64,000 nt of DNA from SHWB01 sp050246875. Its GTDB lineage: Bacteria > Pseudomonadota > Alphaproteobacteria > UBA6615. Position 1 is the stretch's first letter; every line of letters starts with the position of its first letter. Of the stretch, positions 1 through 8,145 are shown in pieces. The notes under the pieces are model-generated. The model did no database searches and was not told the DNA's origin. It saw nothing but the letters and a program-made list of their open reading frames with translations. Location: positions 248,001 to 312,000 of the forward strand of contig JBFWVF010000002.1 of NCBI GenBank assembly GCA_050246875.1, written 5' to 3'. Made by a program: the position numbers and the translations under genes.

Positions 1-1228
1 CATCGACGATCTTGAGGATCACGTAGGTCGCCACCGCGCACCACACGATGGTGGCGACGGTGCCGAGGAACTGCGTCCACACCTGGCCGGCATTGCCGTC
101 GAACAGGCCCGACTTGCCCTCGCCGCCGATGGTCGCGACCGCGAACACACCGGTCAGGATGGCGCCGAGGAAGCCGCCGATGCCGTGCACGCCGAAGGCA
201 TCGAGGGAGTCGTCGTAGCCGAGCTTGTTCTTGAGCCAGGTGGCCGACCAGAAGCACACGACGCCGGCGATGAGGCCGATCACCAGCGCGCCGCCCGGGG
301 CGACGAAGCCCGAGGCCGGCGTGATGGCGACGAGGCCGGCGACGGCGCCCGAGACGATGCCGAGCACGCTCGGCTTGCCGCGGGTGATCCACTCCGCGAA
401 CATCCAGCCGATGGCCGCGGCGGCGGTGGCGATCTGCGTCACCGCCATGGCCATGCCGGCGGCGCCGTTGGAGGCGACGGCCGAACCGGCGTTGAAGCCG
501 AACCAGCCGACCCACAGCAGCGAGGCGCCGATCACCGACAGCACGAGGTTGTGCGGTGCCTGGTTCTCGGTGCGGTAGCCCTTGCGCTTGCCGAGCACGA
601 GCGCGCAGACGAGACCCGCGACGCCGGCGTTGATGTGGACGACCGTGCCACCTGCGAAGTCCATCACGCCGGCTTCGGCGAGGAAGCCGCCGCCCCACAC
701 CCAATGGGCGATCGGCGAGTAGACGATGATCGACCACAGCACGATGAACAGCAGCCAGGCCGAGAACTTCATGCGGTCGGCCACGGCGCCGGCGATCAGC
801 GCGGCGGTGATGATGGCGAAGGTGAGCTGGAAGACCATGAACACCGATTCGGGGATGGTCAGCGTCAGCGAATCGACCGCCATGCCCGAGAGGAAGAACT
901 TCTCCAAGCCGCCGACATAGGCGTTGAGGCCGCCGCCGTCGGTGAAGGCCAGCGAGTAGCCGAGCACCATCCACACGATGGTGATGACGCAGGTCGTGGC
1001 GAACGACTGCATCACCGTCGCCAGCACGTTCTTCTTGCGCACCATGCCGCCGTAGAACAGCGCCACGCCGGGGATGGTCATCATCAGGACCAGCGCGGTC
1101 GAGGTCAGCATCCACGCCGTATCGCCCGTGTCGAGCGTGGCGTCCTGGGCGAAGGCGGGCGTTGCCGCCATCGCCGCCAGCGCGGCGAGGCCGAGGGGCA
1201 ACCCGCTGCGCAGAACCGTTTTCACCAT
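1..1228 (-). CDS. amtB: Ammonium transporter AmtB (3' end beyond the left edge)
   Basis: Inner-membrane channel that takes up ammonium. The first ~28 residues form a cleavable signal peptide ending in TPAFAQ, followed by the Amt core with many membrane helices. Family motifs are visible: FYGGMVRKKN early, DFAGGTVVHI in the middle and the conserved AFGVHGIGG stretch near the cut end. 409 codons are visible and the C-terminus is missing. The ATG at 1228 has a good ribosome site (GGAAGGAT) just upstream. It lies 42 bases behind glnK on the same strand, the usual glnK-amtB operon in which GlnK blocks the channel when nitrogen is plentiful. Confidence 0.96.
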   Translation of the reverse strand, partial: MVKTVLRSGLPLGLAALAAMAATPAFAQDATLDTGDTAWMLTSTALVLMMTIPGVALFYGGMVRKKNVLATVMQSFATTCVITIVWMVLGYSLAFTDGGGLNAYVGGLEKFFLSGMAVDSLTLTIPESVFMVFQLTFAIITAALIAGAVADRMKFSAWLLFIVLWSIIVYSPIAHWVWGGGFLAEAGVMDFAGGTVVHINAGVAGLVCALVLGKRKGYRTENQAPHNLVLSVIGASLLWVGWFGFNAGSAVASNGAAGMAMAVTQIATAAAAIGWMFAEWITRGKPSVLGIVSGAVAGLVAITPASGFVAPGGALVIGLIAGVVCFWSATWLKNKLGYDDSLDAFGVHGIGGFLGAILTGVFAVATIGGEGKSGLFDGNAGQVWTQFLGTVATIVWCAVATYVILKIVD

Positions 1229-1270
1229 TGTCTTATCCTTCCGAAAGCTGCGTTTGACGGATTGCCCGGT

Positions 1271-1609
1271 CTACAGGGCCGCGTCGCCGGACTCGCCGGT
1301 GCGGATGCGCAGCGCCTGCCCGACATCGATGACGAAGATCTTGCCGTCGCCGATCTTCTGGGTGTTGGCGGCGCGCTGGATCGCCTCGACCACGCCCTCG
1401 GCGCGATCGTCGCTCACCACCACCTCCACCTTCACCTTGGGCAGGAAGCTCACCGTGTATTCGGCCCCGCGGTAGATCTCGGTCTGGCCCTTCTGCCGGC
1501 CGTAGCCCTTGACCTCGGAAACCGTCATGCCTTCGACGCCCATGCTCGTCAGTGCTTCACGCACCTCGTCGAGCTTGAAGGGCTTGATAATGGCCATCAC
1601 CATTTTCAT
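1271..1609 (-). CDS. glnK: Nitrogen regulatory protein PII (GlnK type)
   Basis: Small trimeric signal protein of 112 residues, the standard PII length. It senses 2-oxoglutarate and ATP/ADP and binds AmtB. The T-loop is intact, with the uridylylation tyrosine at residue 51 (IYRGAEY), and both PII signatures are present (YGRQKGQTEIYRG; KIGDGKIFV near residue 86). Start chosen at the ATG at 1609 (MKMVMAIIKPF), which matches the family N-terminus; the open frame extends ~60 codons further upstream but that extension is unlike PII. Co-transcribed with amtB; a sigma54-like promoter lies ~100 bases upstream. Confidence 0.96.
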   Translation of the reverse strand: MKMVMAIIKPFKLDEVREALTSMGVEGMTVSEVKGYGRQKGQTEIYRGAEYTVSFLPKVKVEVVVSDDRAEGVVEAIQRAANTQKIGDGKIFVIDVGQALRIRTGESGDAAL

Positions 1610-1705
1610 TAGCGTTCGAGCCTTTCCCTCGCTGTTGCGCCGGCGTCCGCCCCCCAACACAAGCAAAGCCACAGGGCCGGGCGCGGCTCGGGACGGGGTG
1701 TGTTC

Positions 1706-1721
1706 ATCAAGAACCGTGCCA
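1706..1721 (-). promoter_or_regulatory. Sigma54-type promoter for glnK-amtB
   Basis: Read on the minus strand the site is TGGCACGGTTCTTGAT. The -24 half TGGCACG is perfect, and the -12 half is TTGAT where the consensus is TTGCT, at exactly the right spacing. The predicted transcript would start near 1695, leaving a leader of about 85 bases before glnK. NtrC-activated sigma54 promoters are the norm for glnK-amtB. The A in place of C at the normally invariant -12 GC is a real deviation. Confidence 0.6.
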
Positions 1722-1799
1722 GCGTCGCGAGTCGGCCCGGGGTCCGGCCGTCGGCCCATCATGCCCGACAGCGATGCCCGATTCGGCATCATTCGCGGG

Positions 1800-1826
1800 C
1801 AAAGTGATTAATTATTGACCACTTTG
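1800..1826. promoter_or_regulatory. AT-rich dyad between glnK and the hydroxylase gene
   Basis: A perfect 7-base inverted repeat, CAAAGTG and CACTTTG, separated by a 13-base AT-rich spacer, stands out in very GC-rich surroundings. It lies between the divergent glnK and UbiH-family genes, about 70 bases before the likely start of the latter. The form fits a repressor or activator operator. No regulator can be named from the sequence. Confidence 0.35.
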
Positions 1827-1895
1827 GTGACGCCCTTTCGGGCTGCGACGAGACGCACGCTGGACAGGCCGGCGGCCGGCGGCGAGGCTGCTCGC

Positions 1896-3164
1896 ATGCC
1901 AGCCCACGCCCCCGCAGAGTTTCGCAGCGACGTTGTCGTCGTCGGAGCCGGCCCGGTCGGCCTGACTCTGGCCGCGGCGTTGGGCGGCGCCGGCCTGCGT
2001 GTCGCCCTGCTCGACCGCGCCGACCCGGACGCCCAGGCCGCGCCGGGTGTCGACGGACGCACCACGGCTATCGCCGCCGGAAGCCGGCGCGTGCTGGAGG
2101 GCACGGGCGTCTGGCCGGCGTTGGCCGGGGACGCCTGCCCCATCGCCTCGATCCGCGTCGCCGACGGCGGCTCGCCGCTGTTCGTGCACTACGACGCGGC
2201 CGAGATCGGCGACGAGCCGCTGGGCCATATCGTCGACAACCACGCCCTGCGCCGCGCCCTGCTCGACCGCGTGCGAGCGCTACCGGCGGTGCGCCTGCTG
2301 GCGCCGGCGGCGATTGTCGGCCTCGTGCGCGGCCCGGCAGCGGTGACGGTCCGCCTCGCCGACGGCGAGACGCTGCACGCCGCGGTCGTGCTGGCCTGCG
2401 ACGGGCGCCGCTCGGCCCTGCGCACCGAAGCCGGCATCGCGGCCGCCGAGTGGTCCTATGGCCAGGACGCCATCGTCTGCACGGCCCACCATGAGCACCC
2501 GCACGGCAATGTCGCGGTCGAGCACTTCCGCCCCGACGGACCCTTCGCCATGCTGCCGATGAGCGACGCCACGCCGGAGGCGGCGCGCGCCGCCGGCGGC
2601 CTCGTCCACCGCTCGTCGATCGTCTGGACCGAGCGCGCCGACCTCGCGCCTGCCTTCGCCACGCTGCCGCGCGCCGAGTTCGAGCACGAGCTGGCGCGGC
2701 GCTTCGGCGACCGCCTCGGCCGCCTCGCCGTGCCCGGCCGCGTCTGGCGTCACCCGCTGGCGCTGACCCACGCCGAACGATACGTCGACCATCGCCTGGC
2801 GCTGGTCGGCGACGCGGCGCACGCCATCCACCCGATCGCCGGGCAGGGGCTCAACATGGGCTTCCGCGACGTCGCCGCGCTGGCCGAACTGCTGGTCGAC
2901 GCCCGGCGCAACGGCCTCGACATCGGCGCGCCGGACGTGCTTGCCGGCTACCAGCGCTGGCGGCGCTTCGACAACACCGTGCTCGCTGTCGTAACGGACG
3001 CGCTCAACCGCCTGTTCTCCAACGACATCGCGCCGCTGCGCACGGTCCGCCGGATGGGCTTCGGCGCGGTCCAGCGCATGGCGCCGGCGCGGCGGCTGTT
3101 CATGCGTCATGCCATGGGCGTCGTCGGCGACCTGCCGCGGCTGGTGCGCGGCGAGGCGCTTTAG
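1896..3164 (+). CDS. UbiH/UbiF-family FAD-dependent hydroxylase
   Basis: Class A flavoprotein monooxygenase of the UbiH/UbiF/VisC/Coq6 family, which hydroxylate the ring of ubiquinone precursors at the inner membrane. The three family motifs are present from the chosen ATG: dinucleotide-binding GAGPVG at residues 17-22, the CDGRRS (DG) motif mid-protein and GDAAHAIHPIAGQGLNMG (GD motif) in the last third. The ATG at 1896 has a purine-rich GGCGAGG before it; a TTG at 1815 would add 27 residues unlike the family. Which ring position it hydroxylates cannot be told from sequence alone. Confidence 0.88.
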   Translation: MPAHAPAEFRSDVVVVGAGPVGLTLAAALGGAGLRVALLDRADPDAQAAPGVDGRTTAIAAGSRRVLEGTGVWPALAGDACPIASIRVADGGSPLFVHYDAAEIGDEPLGHIVDNHALRRALLDRVRALPAVRLLAPAAIVGLVRGPAAVTVRLADGETLHAAVVLACDGRRSALRTEAGIAAAEWSYGQDAIVCTAHHEHPHGNVAVEHFRPDGPFAMLPMSDATPEAARAAGGLVHRSSIVWTERADLAPAFATLPRAEFEHELARRFGDRLGRLAVPGRVWRHPLALTHAERYVDHRLALVGDAAHAIHPIAGQGLNMGFRDVAALAELLVDARRNGLDIGAPDVLAGYQRWRRFDNTVLAVVTDALNRLFSNDIAPLRTVRRMGFGAVQRMAPARRLFMRHAMGVVGDLPRLVRGEAL

Positions 3165-3253
3165 CCGCCGCCGTTCGACCCGTGCATCAAATACGGATGG
3201 CGACGTGACACTTGCCGTGCCGGGCGAATGCCGGCAGCGAAGCGGCGGAAAAA

Positions 3254-3637
3254 TCAGCGATCGCGCGACAGGCCGGCCTTTGCCAGCGCCTCCGTGTAGC
3301 GCGCCATCAACTCGTCCTGCCGCTCGCCCGCGTCGCGGAGAAAGCGCCAGGTGAAGATGCCGGTATCGTGGCCGTCGTCGAAGACGAGACGCACGGCATA
3401 GTTGCCGACCGGCTCGATGGCGCGAATGCCGACGTTGCGCTTGCCGGGGACCAGCTTGCGGTCGGCCGGGTTGTGGCCCTGCACCTCCGCCGACGGGCTT
3501 TCCACCCGCAGCAGCTCGGCCGGCAGGGCGAAGACCGCTCCGTCGTCGTAGGCGACATGCAGGGCGCGGTCGGCGCGGCGATAGCGCAGCTCGACCGGCC
3601 ACCAAGGCGGATCAAGGACTTGGTCGGCGGTGCTCAC
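3254..3637 (-). CDS. DUF971 (GBBH-like N-terminal domain) protein
   Basis: Protein of 127 residues made of one DUF971 domain, related to the N-terminal domain of gamma-butyrobetaine hydroxylase. Conserved landmarks are ELLRVESPSAEVQGH near the middle and a VGNYAVRLVFDDGH...GIFTW block. It begins with GTG at 3637, which overlaps the stop of the Trm112-like gene as GTGA, so the two are translationally coupled. Its biochemical role is not established; the domain recurs beside metal-cofactor and Trm112-type genes. Confidence 0.85.
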   Translation of the reverse strand: MSTADQVLDPPWWPVELRYRRADRALHVAYDDGAVFALPAELLRVESPSAEVQGHNPADRKLVPGKRNVGIRAIEPVGNYAVRLVFDDGHDTGIFTWRFLRDAGERQDELMARYTEALAKAGLSRDR

Positions 3638-3840
3638 TTCCTGCGCTCGCTGTCCTCGAGTTCGCGCGCCTCGTCGGCGAGCATGATCGGGATGCCGTCG
3701 CGGATCGGGTAGGCGAGGCCGGCCTTGTCGCTGATCAGCTCCTGCCGCTCGCGGTCGTAGCGCAGGGGCGCCTTGGTCAGCGGGCAGACGAGGATTTCGA
3801 GCAGCTTGGGATCGACGCTTGCATCGCGGTTGTCGGCCAT
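3634..3840 (-). CDS. Trm112/YcaR-family small protein
   Basis: 68-residue protein of the Trm112 family, whose eukaryotic members bind and activate methyltransferases; bacterial relatives (YcaR) are small zinc-ribbon-like proteins of unclear partner. Visible signature: PKLLEILVCPLTKAPLRYD followed by AYPIRDGIPIML. Only one cysteine remains, as is common in bacterial members. The ATG at 3840 is preferred over an in-frame start 12 codons upstream because it places the family signature directly behind a short leader. It lies between the Lon-domain gene and DUF971 in one operon. Confidence 0.85.
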   Translation of the reverse strand: MADNRDASVDPKLLEILVCPLTKAPLRYDRERQELISDKAGLAYPIRDGIPIMLADEARELEDSERRK

Positions 3841-3853
3841 TGGCGGGCGATCC

Positions 3854-4534
3854 TCAGTTGACGGTCGAACTGCCACCGGTGGCGCTCTCGTGCCGTCCGG
3901 CCTCGGCGAGATCGCGCAGCAGCGCAGCGCGCGCCCCGAGGTCGGGCGCCTCCAGCAGCGCCTGCTTTTCCTGTGGCGCGAAGGGGCAGCCCATCGCCAC
4001 CATGGTCACCAGCCGGGCGGTCGGCGTGCGCTCGACGGCGGTCCAGTCGGTGTCGATGCCGTGACGGCTGAAATACGCGCGCAGGGCGGCGAGCAGCGAG
4101 GGCCGGTCGATGCCATCCTCGGGCCCGTCGCCGGCGATGTCGGCGGCCCAGCGCGACCAGTCGGCGCGCACTCGACGATAGCCGCGGCGGCCCGGCAGTT
4201 CGGCGGCGATGGCGAAGCGGCAGACGCCCCACAGGCTCAGGACGAAACGGCCGTCCTCGGTCTCCTGGAAGCTGGTGATGCGACCGGCGCAGCCCACCGG
4301 GTAGACGGCGGTCCCGTCGTCGACCGACAGGCCGGCCTCGCCGGGCACGCGCGGCTGCACCATGCCGACCAGGCGGCCGGCGCCCAGCGCGTCCTCGATC
4401 ATGGCGAGGTAACGCGGCTCGAAGATGTTGAGTGGCAGGCGGCCGCGCGGCAGCAGCAGCGCGCCCGTCAGCGGGAAGATCGGCAGTTCCGCCGGCAGCC
4501 GGTCGAGCGGCAGGTCGAAGGGGCTGGCGCTCAC
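3854..4534 (-). CDS. Lon N-terminal-domain (LON substrate-binding) protein
   Basis: 226-residue stand-alone version of the N-terminal substrate-binding domain of Lon protease, lacking ATPase and protease domains. Typical start ELPIFPLTGALLLPRGRLPLNIFEPRY, then VGMVQP and VGCAGRI further on. The GTG start at 4534 overlaps the cnoX stop (GTGA), so the longer frame starting at 4645 inside cnoX is not needed. Stand-alone LON proteins commonly sit beside a CnoX-like thioredoxin in alphaproteobacteria. Function unproven; a role in binding unfolded protein alongside CnoX is inference. Confidence 0.88.
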   Translation of the reverse strand: MSASPFDLPLDRLPAELPIFPLTGALLLPRGRLPLNIFEPRYLAMIEDALGAGRLVGMVQPRVPGEAGLSVDDGTAVYPVGCAGRITSFQETEDGRFVLSLWGVCRFAIAAELPGRRGYRRVRADWSRWAADIAGDGPEDGIDRPSLLAALRAYFSRHGIDTDWTAVERTPTARLVTMVAMGCPFAPQEKQALLEAPDLGARAALLRDLAEAGRHESATGGSSTVN

Positions 4535-5454
4535 GAGAAGAGGATCGAGGACAGGCGCTTCCGCGACTCGACCGTCAGCGGGTCGGTCGGGCCGAGCGCC
4601 TCGAAGATCTTCACCAGCTGCGCGCGCGCCGCGTCGTCGTTCCACTTGCGGTCGCGCCGCACGATGGTCAGCAGTTCGTCGATCGCCTCACGCGCCTGGC
4701 CGGCGCCGAACAGCGCCTCGGCCAGCTCGAAGCGGGCCTGGTGGTCCTTCGGGTCGGCGGCGACGCGGGCCTGCAGCTCGCCGGTGCGGCCGGCGGCCTC
4801 GCGGCCCTTCTCGGCCATTTCGAGGCCGGACAGCACGGCCTTGACCTCGGCCGAGGCCTGAGCCTCCGGGGTCGCGCGCGAAATCGCCTCCCGCGCCTTC
4901 TCCGGCCGGCCGGCGGCGAGGTAGCAGCGGGCGAGCCCGGCCAGCGCCCTGGCGTGGTTCGGGTCCTGGTTGAGCACCTGCGCGTAAAGCGCGCCGGCAC
5001 CGCCGTAATCGCCGGCCTCCAGCGCCTCGGCCGCGGCCTCGACGGCCTCCTCCAGCGGGTCGGCCGCGACGGCGCCGCCGAACTTCTTCACCAGCTGGTC
5101 GACCCAGCTCTTCACCTGGCTTTCCGGCAACGCGCCCTGGAAACCGTCGACCGGGCGGCCGTCGCGGAAGGCGTAGATCGTCGGGATCGACTGGATGCGC
5201 AGCTGCGCCGCCAGCTCCTGGTTCTGGTCGATGTCGACCTTGACCATGCGGACGGCGCCCTTGGCGCCCTGCACGACCTTCTCCAGCGCCGGCGACAGGG
5301 TCTTGCAGGGTCCGCACCACGGCGCCCAGAAATCGACGATGACCGGCACCTCGCGCGAGGCGTCGATCACGTCCTCCATGAAGTGCTCGGTGTCGGAGTC
5401 CTTGATCACCGCGGCGGCGGGCGGGTTGGCTCCGGTGGACAGCAGGGTTTCCAT
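4531..5454 (-). CDS. cnoX: CnoX/YbbN-type thioredoxin with TPR domain
   Basis: 307-residue co-chaperone with an N-terminal thioredoxin fold and a C-terminal TPR-like helical region (from ~residue 130, repeated A-A-LE-AGDY and LARCYLAAGRPEKA units). Members protect oxidised proteins and pass them to chaperonin. The active site is the canonical WCGPC at residues 46-50, whereas E. coli CnoX has a non-canonical site; here reductase activity is expected. It is the first gene of the cnoX-lonN-trm112-DUF971 operon, with a 67-base gap to the gene upstream. Confidence 0.92.
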   Translation of the reverse strand: METLLSTGANPPAAAVIKDSDTEHFMEDVIDASREVPVIVDFWAPWCGPCKTLSPALEKVVQGAKGAVRMVKVDIDQNQELAAQLRIQSIPTIYAFRDGRPVDGFQGALPESQVKSWVDQLVKKFGGAVAADPLEEAVEAAAEALEAGDYGGAGALYAQVLNQDPNHARALAGLARCYLAAGRPEKAREAISRATPEAQASAEVKAVLSGLEMAEKGREAAGRTGELQARVAADPKDHQARFELAEALFGAGQAREAIDELLTIVRRDRKWNDDAARAQLVKIFEALGPTDPLTVESRKRLSSILFS

Positions 5455-5521
5455 GCGCGCGGGGCCCGTGTGCTTGCGTTTCAGCGATTGTGGCAGAACA
5501 TGGCGACAAACCCCCGTGCCA

Positions 5522-6073
5522 TCAAGTCCCGCCGCCAGCCAGCGCCAGCCCGCCGGGTGCGTCGAAGTCGACGATCAGCGGCGGATGGCCGCAAGCCGTG
5601 GCGAAGCGCACAAGGTCGGCGGTCGCGATGGTCGTGGTGGCGGCATTGTGCAGCGGGTGGGCGTTGATCACCGGCTGGGCGAGGATGGCGGCGTCGAGCA
5701 CGAAGCGCACCATGCCGTCCGTATCGTTCATCACCGCATAGGGCGTCACCGAGCCCGGCTCGACGCCCAACGCCTCGCCCAGCAGTTCGGCGCTGCCGAA
5801 GGAGAAATTGCCTGTCGCGCCAAGCAGATGGCGCAGGGCCTTGAGGTCCATCGGGCGCTCGTCGAGCACCGTGACGAGGACCAGCGACCGCTTCTTGTCG
5901 CGCAGGAACAGGTTCTTGATGTGCGCGCCGGGCAGGCGGTCGTGCAGGGCGCGCGACTGCTCGACGGTGAACAGCTTCTCGTGGCGGATGGTCGCATGGG
6001 CGATGCCGAGCGCATCGAGGCGGGCGAACAGGCGCGCTTCCAGTGCCGCGGCGGCGGGATCGGGGGCGTTCAT
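5522..6073 (-). CDS. YbaK/ProX-type prolyl-tRNA editing protein
   Basis: 183-residue single-domain aminoacyl-tRNA deacylase of the YbaK/ProX superfamily (PrdX/ProXp-ala branch), which hydrolyses mischarged Ala-tRNA(Pro). Hallmarks: HIKNLFLRDKK in the middle, the G(S/F)A-E-L-GEALGVEPGSVTPYAV block and NAHPLHN near the C-terminus. The ATG at 6073 (MNAPDP) is preferred over an in-frame start eight codons upstream. It lies behind a 128-base spacer that also holds the tRNA-Gly promoter on the other strand. Confidence 0.9.
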   Translation of the reverse strand: MNAPDPAAAALEARLFARLDALGIAHATIRHEKLFTVEQSRALHDRLPGAHIKNLFLRDKKRSLVLVTVLDERPMDLKALRHLLGATGNFSFGSAELLGEALGVEPGSVTPYAVMNDTDGMVRFVLDAAILAQPVINAHPLHNAATTTIATADLVRFATACGHPPLIVDFDAPGGLALAGGGT

Positions 6074-6161
6074 GGCCGGGTGCTGTAGCACGACCAACCG
6101 GCTCGCCGAACGGCAAGCGCGATTTCGACCCGCACTCCTGTTCGCCGGCCTCGCCGGGGGC

Positions 6162-6191
6162 TTGCAATCGGACAGGGCTTGGGCTTATGTG
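6162..6191 (+). promoter_or_regulatory. Probable promoter of tRNA-Gly
   Basis: TTGCAA at 6162-6167 (4 of 6 matches to the -35 consensus) and TATGTG at 6186-6191 (3 of 6, weak) are separated by 18 bases. Transcription would start about five bases before the mature tRNA at 6202, which suits a stable RNA promoter. The CTTGCAA hexamer context resembles alphaproteobacterial stable-RNA promoters; the -10 match is weak, so the call is tentative. Confidence 0.4.
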
Positions 6192-6201
6192 CCGCTCCCG
6201 C

Positions 6202-6276
<75 letters not shown>

Positions 6277-6281
6277 GTTTC

Positions 6282-6316
6282 GCCAACGGCCCGACCCGCA
6301 AGGTCGGGCCGTTGGC
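6282..6316. terminator. Perfect 15-bp hairpin after tRNA-Gly
   Basis: GCCAACGGCCCGACC at 6282-6296 pairs perfectly with 6302-6316 around a five-base loop (CGCAA). It starts six bases after the tRNA and ends ten bases before the stop of the convergent cupin gene, so it can serve both transcripts. There is no T-tract on either side, so it may act as an RNA-processing or RNA-protecting stem rather than a classic intrinsic terminator. Confidence 0.65.
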
Positions 6317-6325
6317 ATGTCAGGG

Positions 6326-6862
6326 CTATGCCGCCGCGCCGTCGATGAGGATGCCGGCGAGGATGCAGGGCTTGTCGGAGCGGTTGGACCAGGCATGCAT
6401 CGTGGCGCGTTGCACGATGCAGTCGCCGGCCTTCAGGTGCACCTCGCCTTCGTCGAGGATCATCCACACCTCGCCCTCGATGACGATGAGGAAGTCGAGC
6501 GTCGCGGTCTTGTGCATGGCCGGGTGCCTGCCGCCGCCGAGGCGGCCGTGGGCGCCCATCTGCTCGAAATATTTCCGCATCGAGTCGTAGTTGCGCTCGC
6601 TGTCGGGCGGCAGTTCGACGGTGCGGAAGACGGCGCCGCCCTTCGGCGGCTCGAGCGTCACCTTGCCCTCCACCGTGTCGGCGTTGCCGGCCAGCGGCGC
6701 CGGCACCGACCTGGCGATCCAGACGTCCGACAGGCGTACGTTGTCCTGCCCCGGCGGGGTCAGCACGTGGCCCATGTCGCGGCTCATGGTCTCGTCGACG
6801 ATGACGACCGAACGGCCTGCGGCGTCGTGGCCGGTGACGATGCGGCGGATGTTGCGGGGCAT
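6326..6862 (-). CDS. Cupin-domain protein
   Basis: 178-residue cupin. The beta-barrel core is in the C-terminal half: GGRHPAMHKTATLDF holds the first histidines, GEVWMILDEGEVHLKAGDC follows, and QRATMHAWSNR carries the second-motif histidine. The N-terminal half is family-like but its role is unknown. Start at the ATG at 6862; a longer frame to 6913 begins with a low-complexity arginine stretch. The gene is divergent from the acyl-CoA-dehydrogenase-like gene, which suggests a small catabolic or detoxifying pair, but the substrate cannot be named. Confidence 0.82.
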   Translation of the reverse strand: MPRNIRRIVTGHDAAGRSVVIVDETMSRDMGHVLTPPGQDNVRLSDVWIARSVPAPLAGNADTVEGKVTLEPPKGGAVFRTVELPPDSERNYDSMRKYFEQMGAHGRLGGGRHPAMHKTATLDFLIVIEGEVWMILDEGEVHLKAGDCIVQRATMHAWSNRSDKPCILAGILIDGAAA

Positions 6863-6957
6863 GGCGGCGCTTCTTTCCTGACGGCGATGGCGCCGGTGGC
6901 GCCGTTGCGCCATGCTGTGCCGGTGACCGGGGCGTTGTCGAGGCTGGGGAGGCGGGG

Positions 6958-8130
6958 ATGGCGGTGGCCAATGCGATCGAGGCGGGCGCGTTCGGGGAAC
7001 GGGCGCGGGCGCTGATCCCCGCCATCGCGGCGCGCGCCGCCGAGGCCGAGGCGCTGCGCCGCCTGCCCGACGCCACGGTCGCCGACCTGCGCGCCGCCGG
7101 GCTGCACCGCATGTGCCAGCCCAGACGCTTCGGCGGCGCCGAGACGCCGCTCGACGTCGCCGTCGCCACCTCGGCGACGCTGGCCGAGGGCTGCGCCTCG
7201 ACCGCCTGGGTCGCCGGGGTGTGGACCGACCATCAGATCATCGTCGGCATGTATCCCGACAAGGCCGCCGACGACATCTGGAACGACGATCCCGACCGCG
7301 TCGTCTCGGCCAGCCTGGTGCCGTCGGGCAAGGGCGAGAAGGTGAAGGGCGGCTGGCGCATCGCCGGCAAGTGGGGCTTCGTCAGCGGCTGCGACTTCGC
7401 CGACTGGTTCGTGCTGGCGGTGCCGCTGCCGCCCGAGGACGGCGGCGTCTCCTTCCTGCTGGTGCCGCGCGCCGACGTGACGATCGAGGACAACTGGCAC
7501 GTCATGGGGCTGTGCGCGACCGGCTCCAAGAACCTCGTGGTCGAGGAAGCCTTCGTGCCCGACCACCGGGTCATGCCGGTGTCGCTGATCCGCGGCGGCG
7601 AGGCCGTCCGCAAGCGCAGCGGCGTGCCGCCGCTCTACCGCCTGCCGCACAACGCGACCGTCACCTACCTGCTGGCCGCGCCGGCCATCGGCGTGGCGCA
7701 GAGCCTGCTCGACCAGCACATCGCCACCTTCGGCACCGGCGGGCGCGGCGGCGGCGCCATCGCCAGCCTGCCGACCATGCAGATGCACGTTGCCGAGGCG
7801 GCGGCGGAAATCGACGCCGCCCGCCTGCTGGCGCAGCGCGCGACGTCGGAGGCGATGGCGGCGATGGCGGCGGGCCGCGACCTCGACATGGCGACGCGGG
7901 CGCGCAACCGGCGCGACGAGACCTACCTCGTCACCCTGTGCCGGCGCGCGGTCAACCGGCTGTTCGTCGCCGAGGGCGCGCATGCGATGTTCAACGACGG
8001 CGCGGCGCAGCGGAAGTTCCGCGACATGCAGGCCATCGCCGGCCATGTCGTGCTCAACTGGGACATCGCCGGCACGACCTACGGCCGCGTCGTCTTCGGC
8101 CTCGACCTGCCGCCCGGCACGCTGATCTGA
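6958..8130 (+). CDS. Acyl-CoA-dehydrogenase-family flavoprotein (HsaA/HpaB-like branch)
   Basis: 390-residue member of the acyl-CoA dehydrogenase fold. The N-terminal helical part has LHRMCQPRRFGGAE, the middle beta domain has the flavin-binding GCASTAWV and SGKWGF-like (AGKWGFVSGC) motifs, and the C-terminal helices end with the GTTYGR block. This arrangement and the absence of a clear catalytic glutamate favour the two-component flavin monooxygenases such as HsaA or dibenzothiophene desulfurisation enzymes over true dehydrogenases. A ribosome site (GGGGAGGCGGGG) precedes the ATG. No reductase partner is nearby. Confidence 0.82.
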   Translation: MAVANAIEAGAFGERARALIPAIAARAAEAEALRRLPDATVADLRAAGLHRMCQPRRFGGAETPLDVAVATSATLAEGCASTAWVAGVWTDHQIIVGMYPDKAADDIWNDDPDRVVSASLVPSGKGEKVKGGWRIAGKWGFVSGCDFADWFVLAVPLPPEDGGVSFLLVPRADVTIEDNWHVMGLCATGSKNLVVEEAFVPDHRVMPVSLIRGGEAVRKRSGVPPLYRLPHNATVTYLLAAPAIGVAQSLLDQHIATFGTGGRGGGAIASLPTMQMHVAEAAAEIDAARLLAQRATSEAMAAMAAGRDLDMATRARNRRDETYLVTLCRRAVNRLFVAEGAHAMFNDGAAQRKFRDMQAIAGHVVLNWDIAGTTYGRVVFGLDLPPGTLI

Positions 8131-8145
8131 GGGCGGCCCGGCGGC

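Noticed and set aside
6282..6316. A riboswitch or attenuator after the tRNA
   Set aside because: It is a simple perfect hairpin between two convergent genes and precedes no coding start, so termination or 3'-end protection is the simpler reading.
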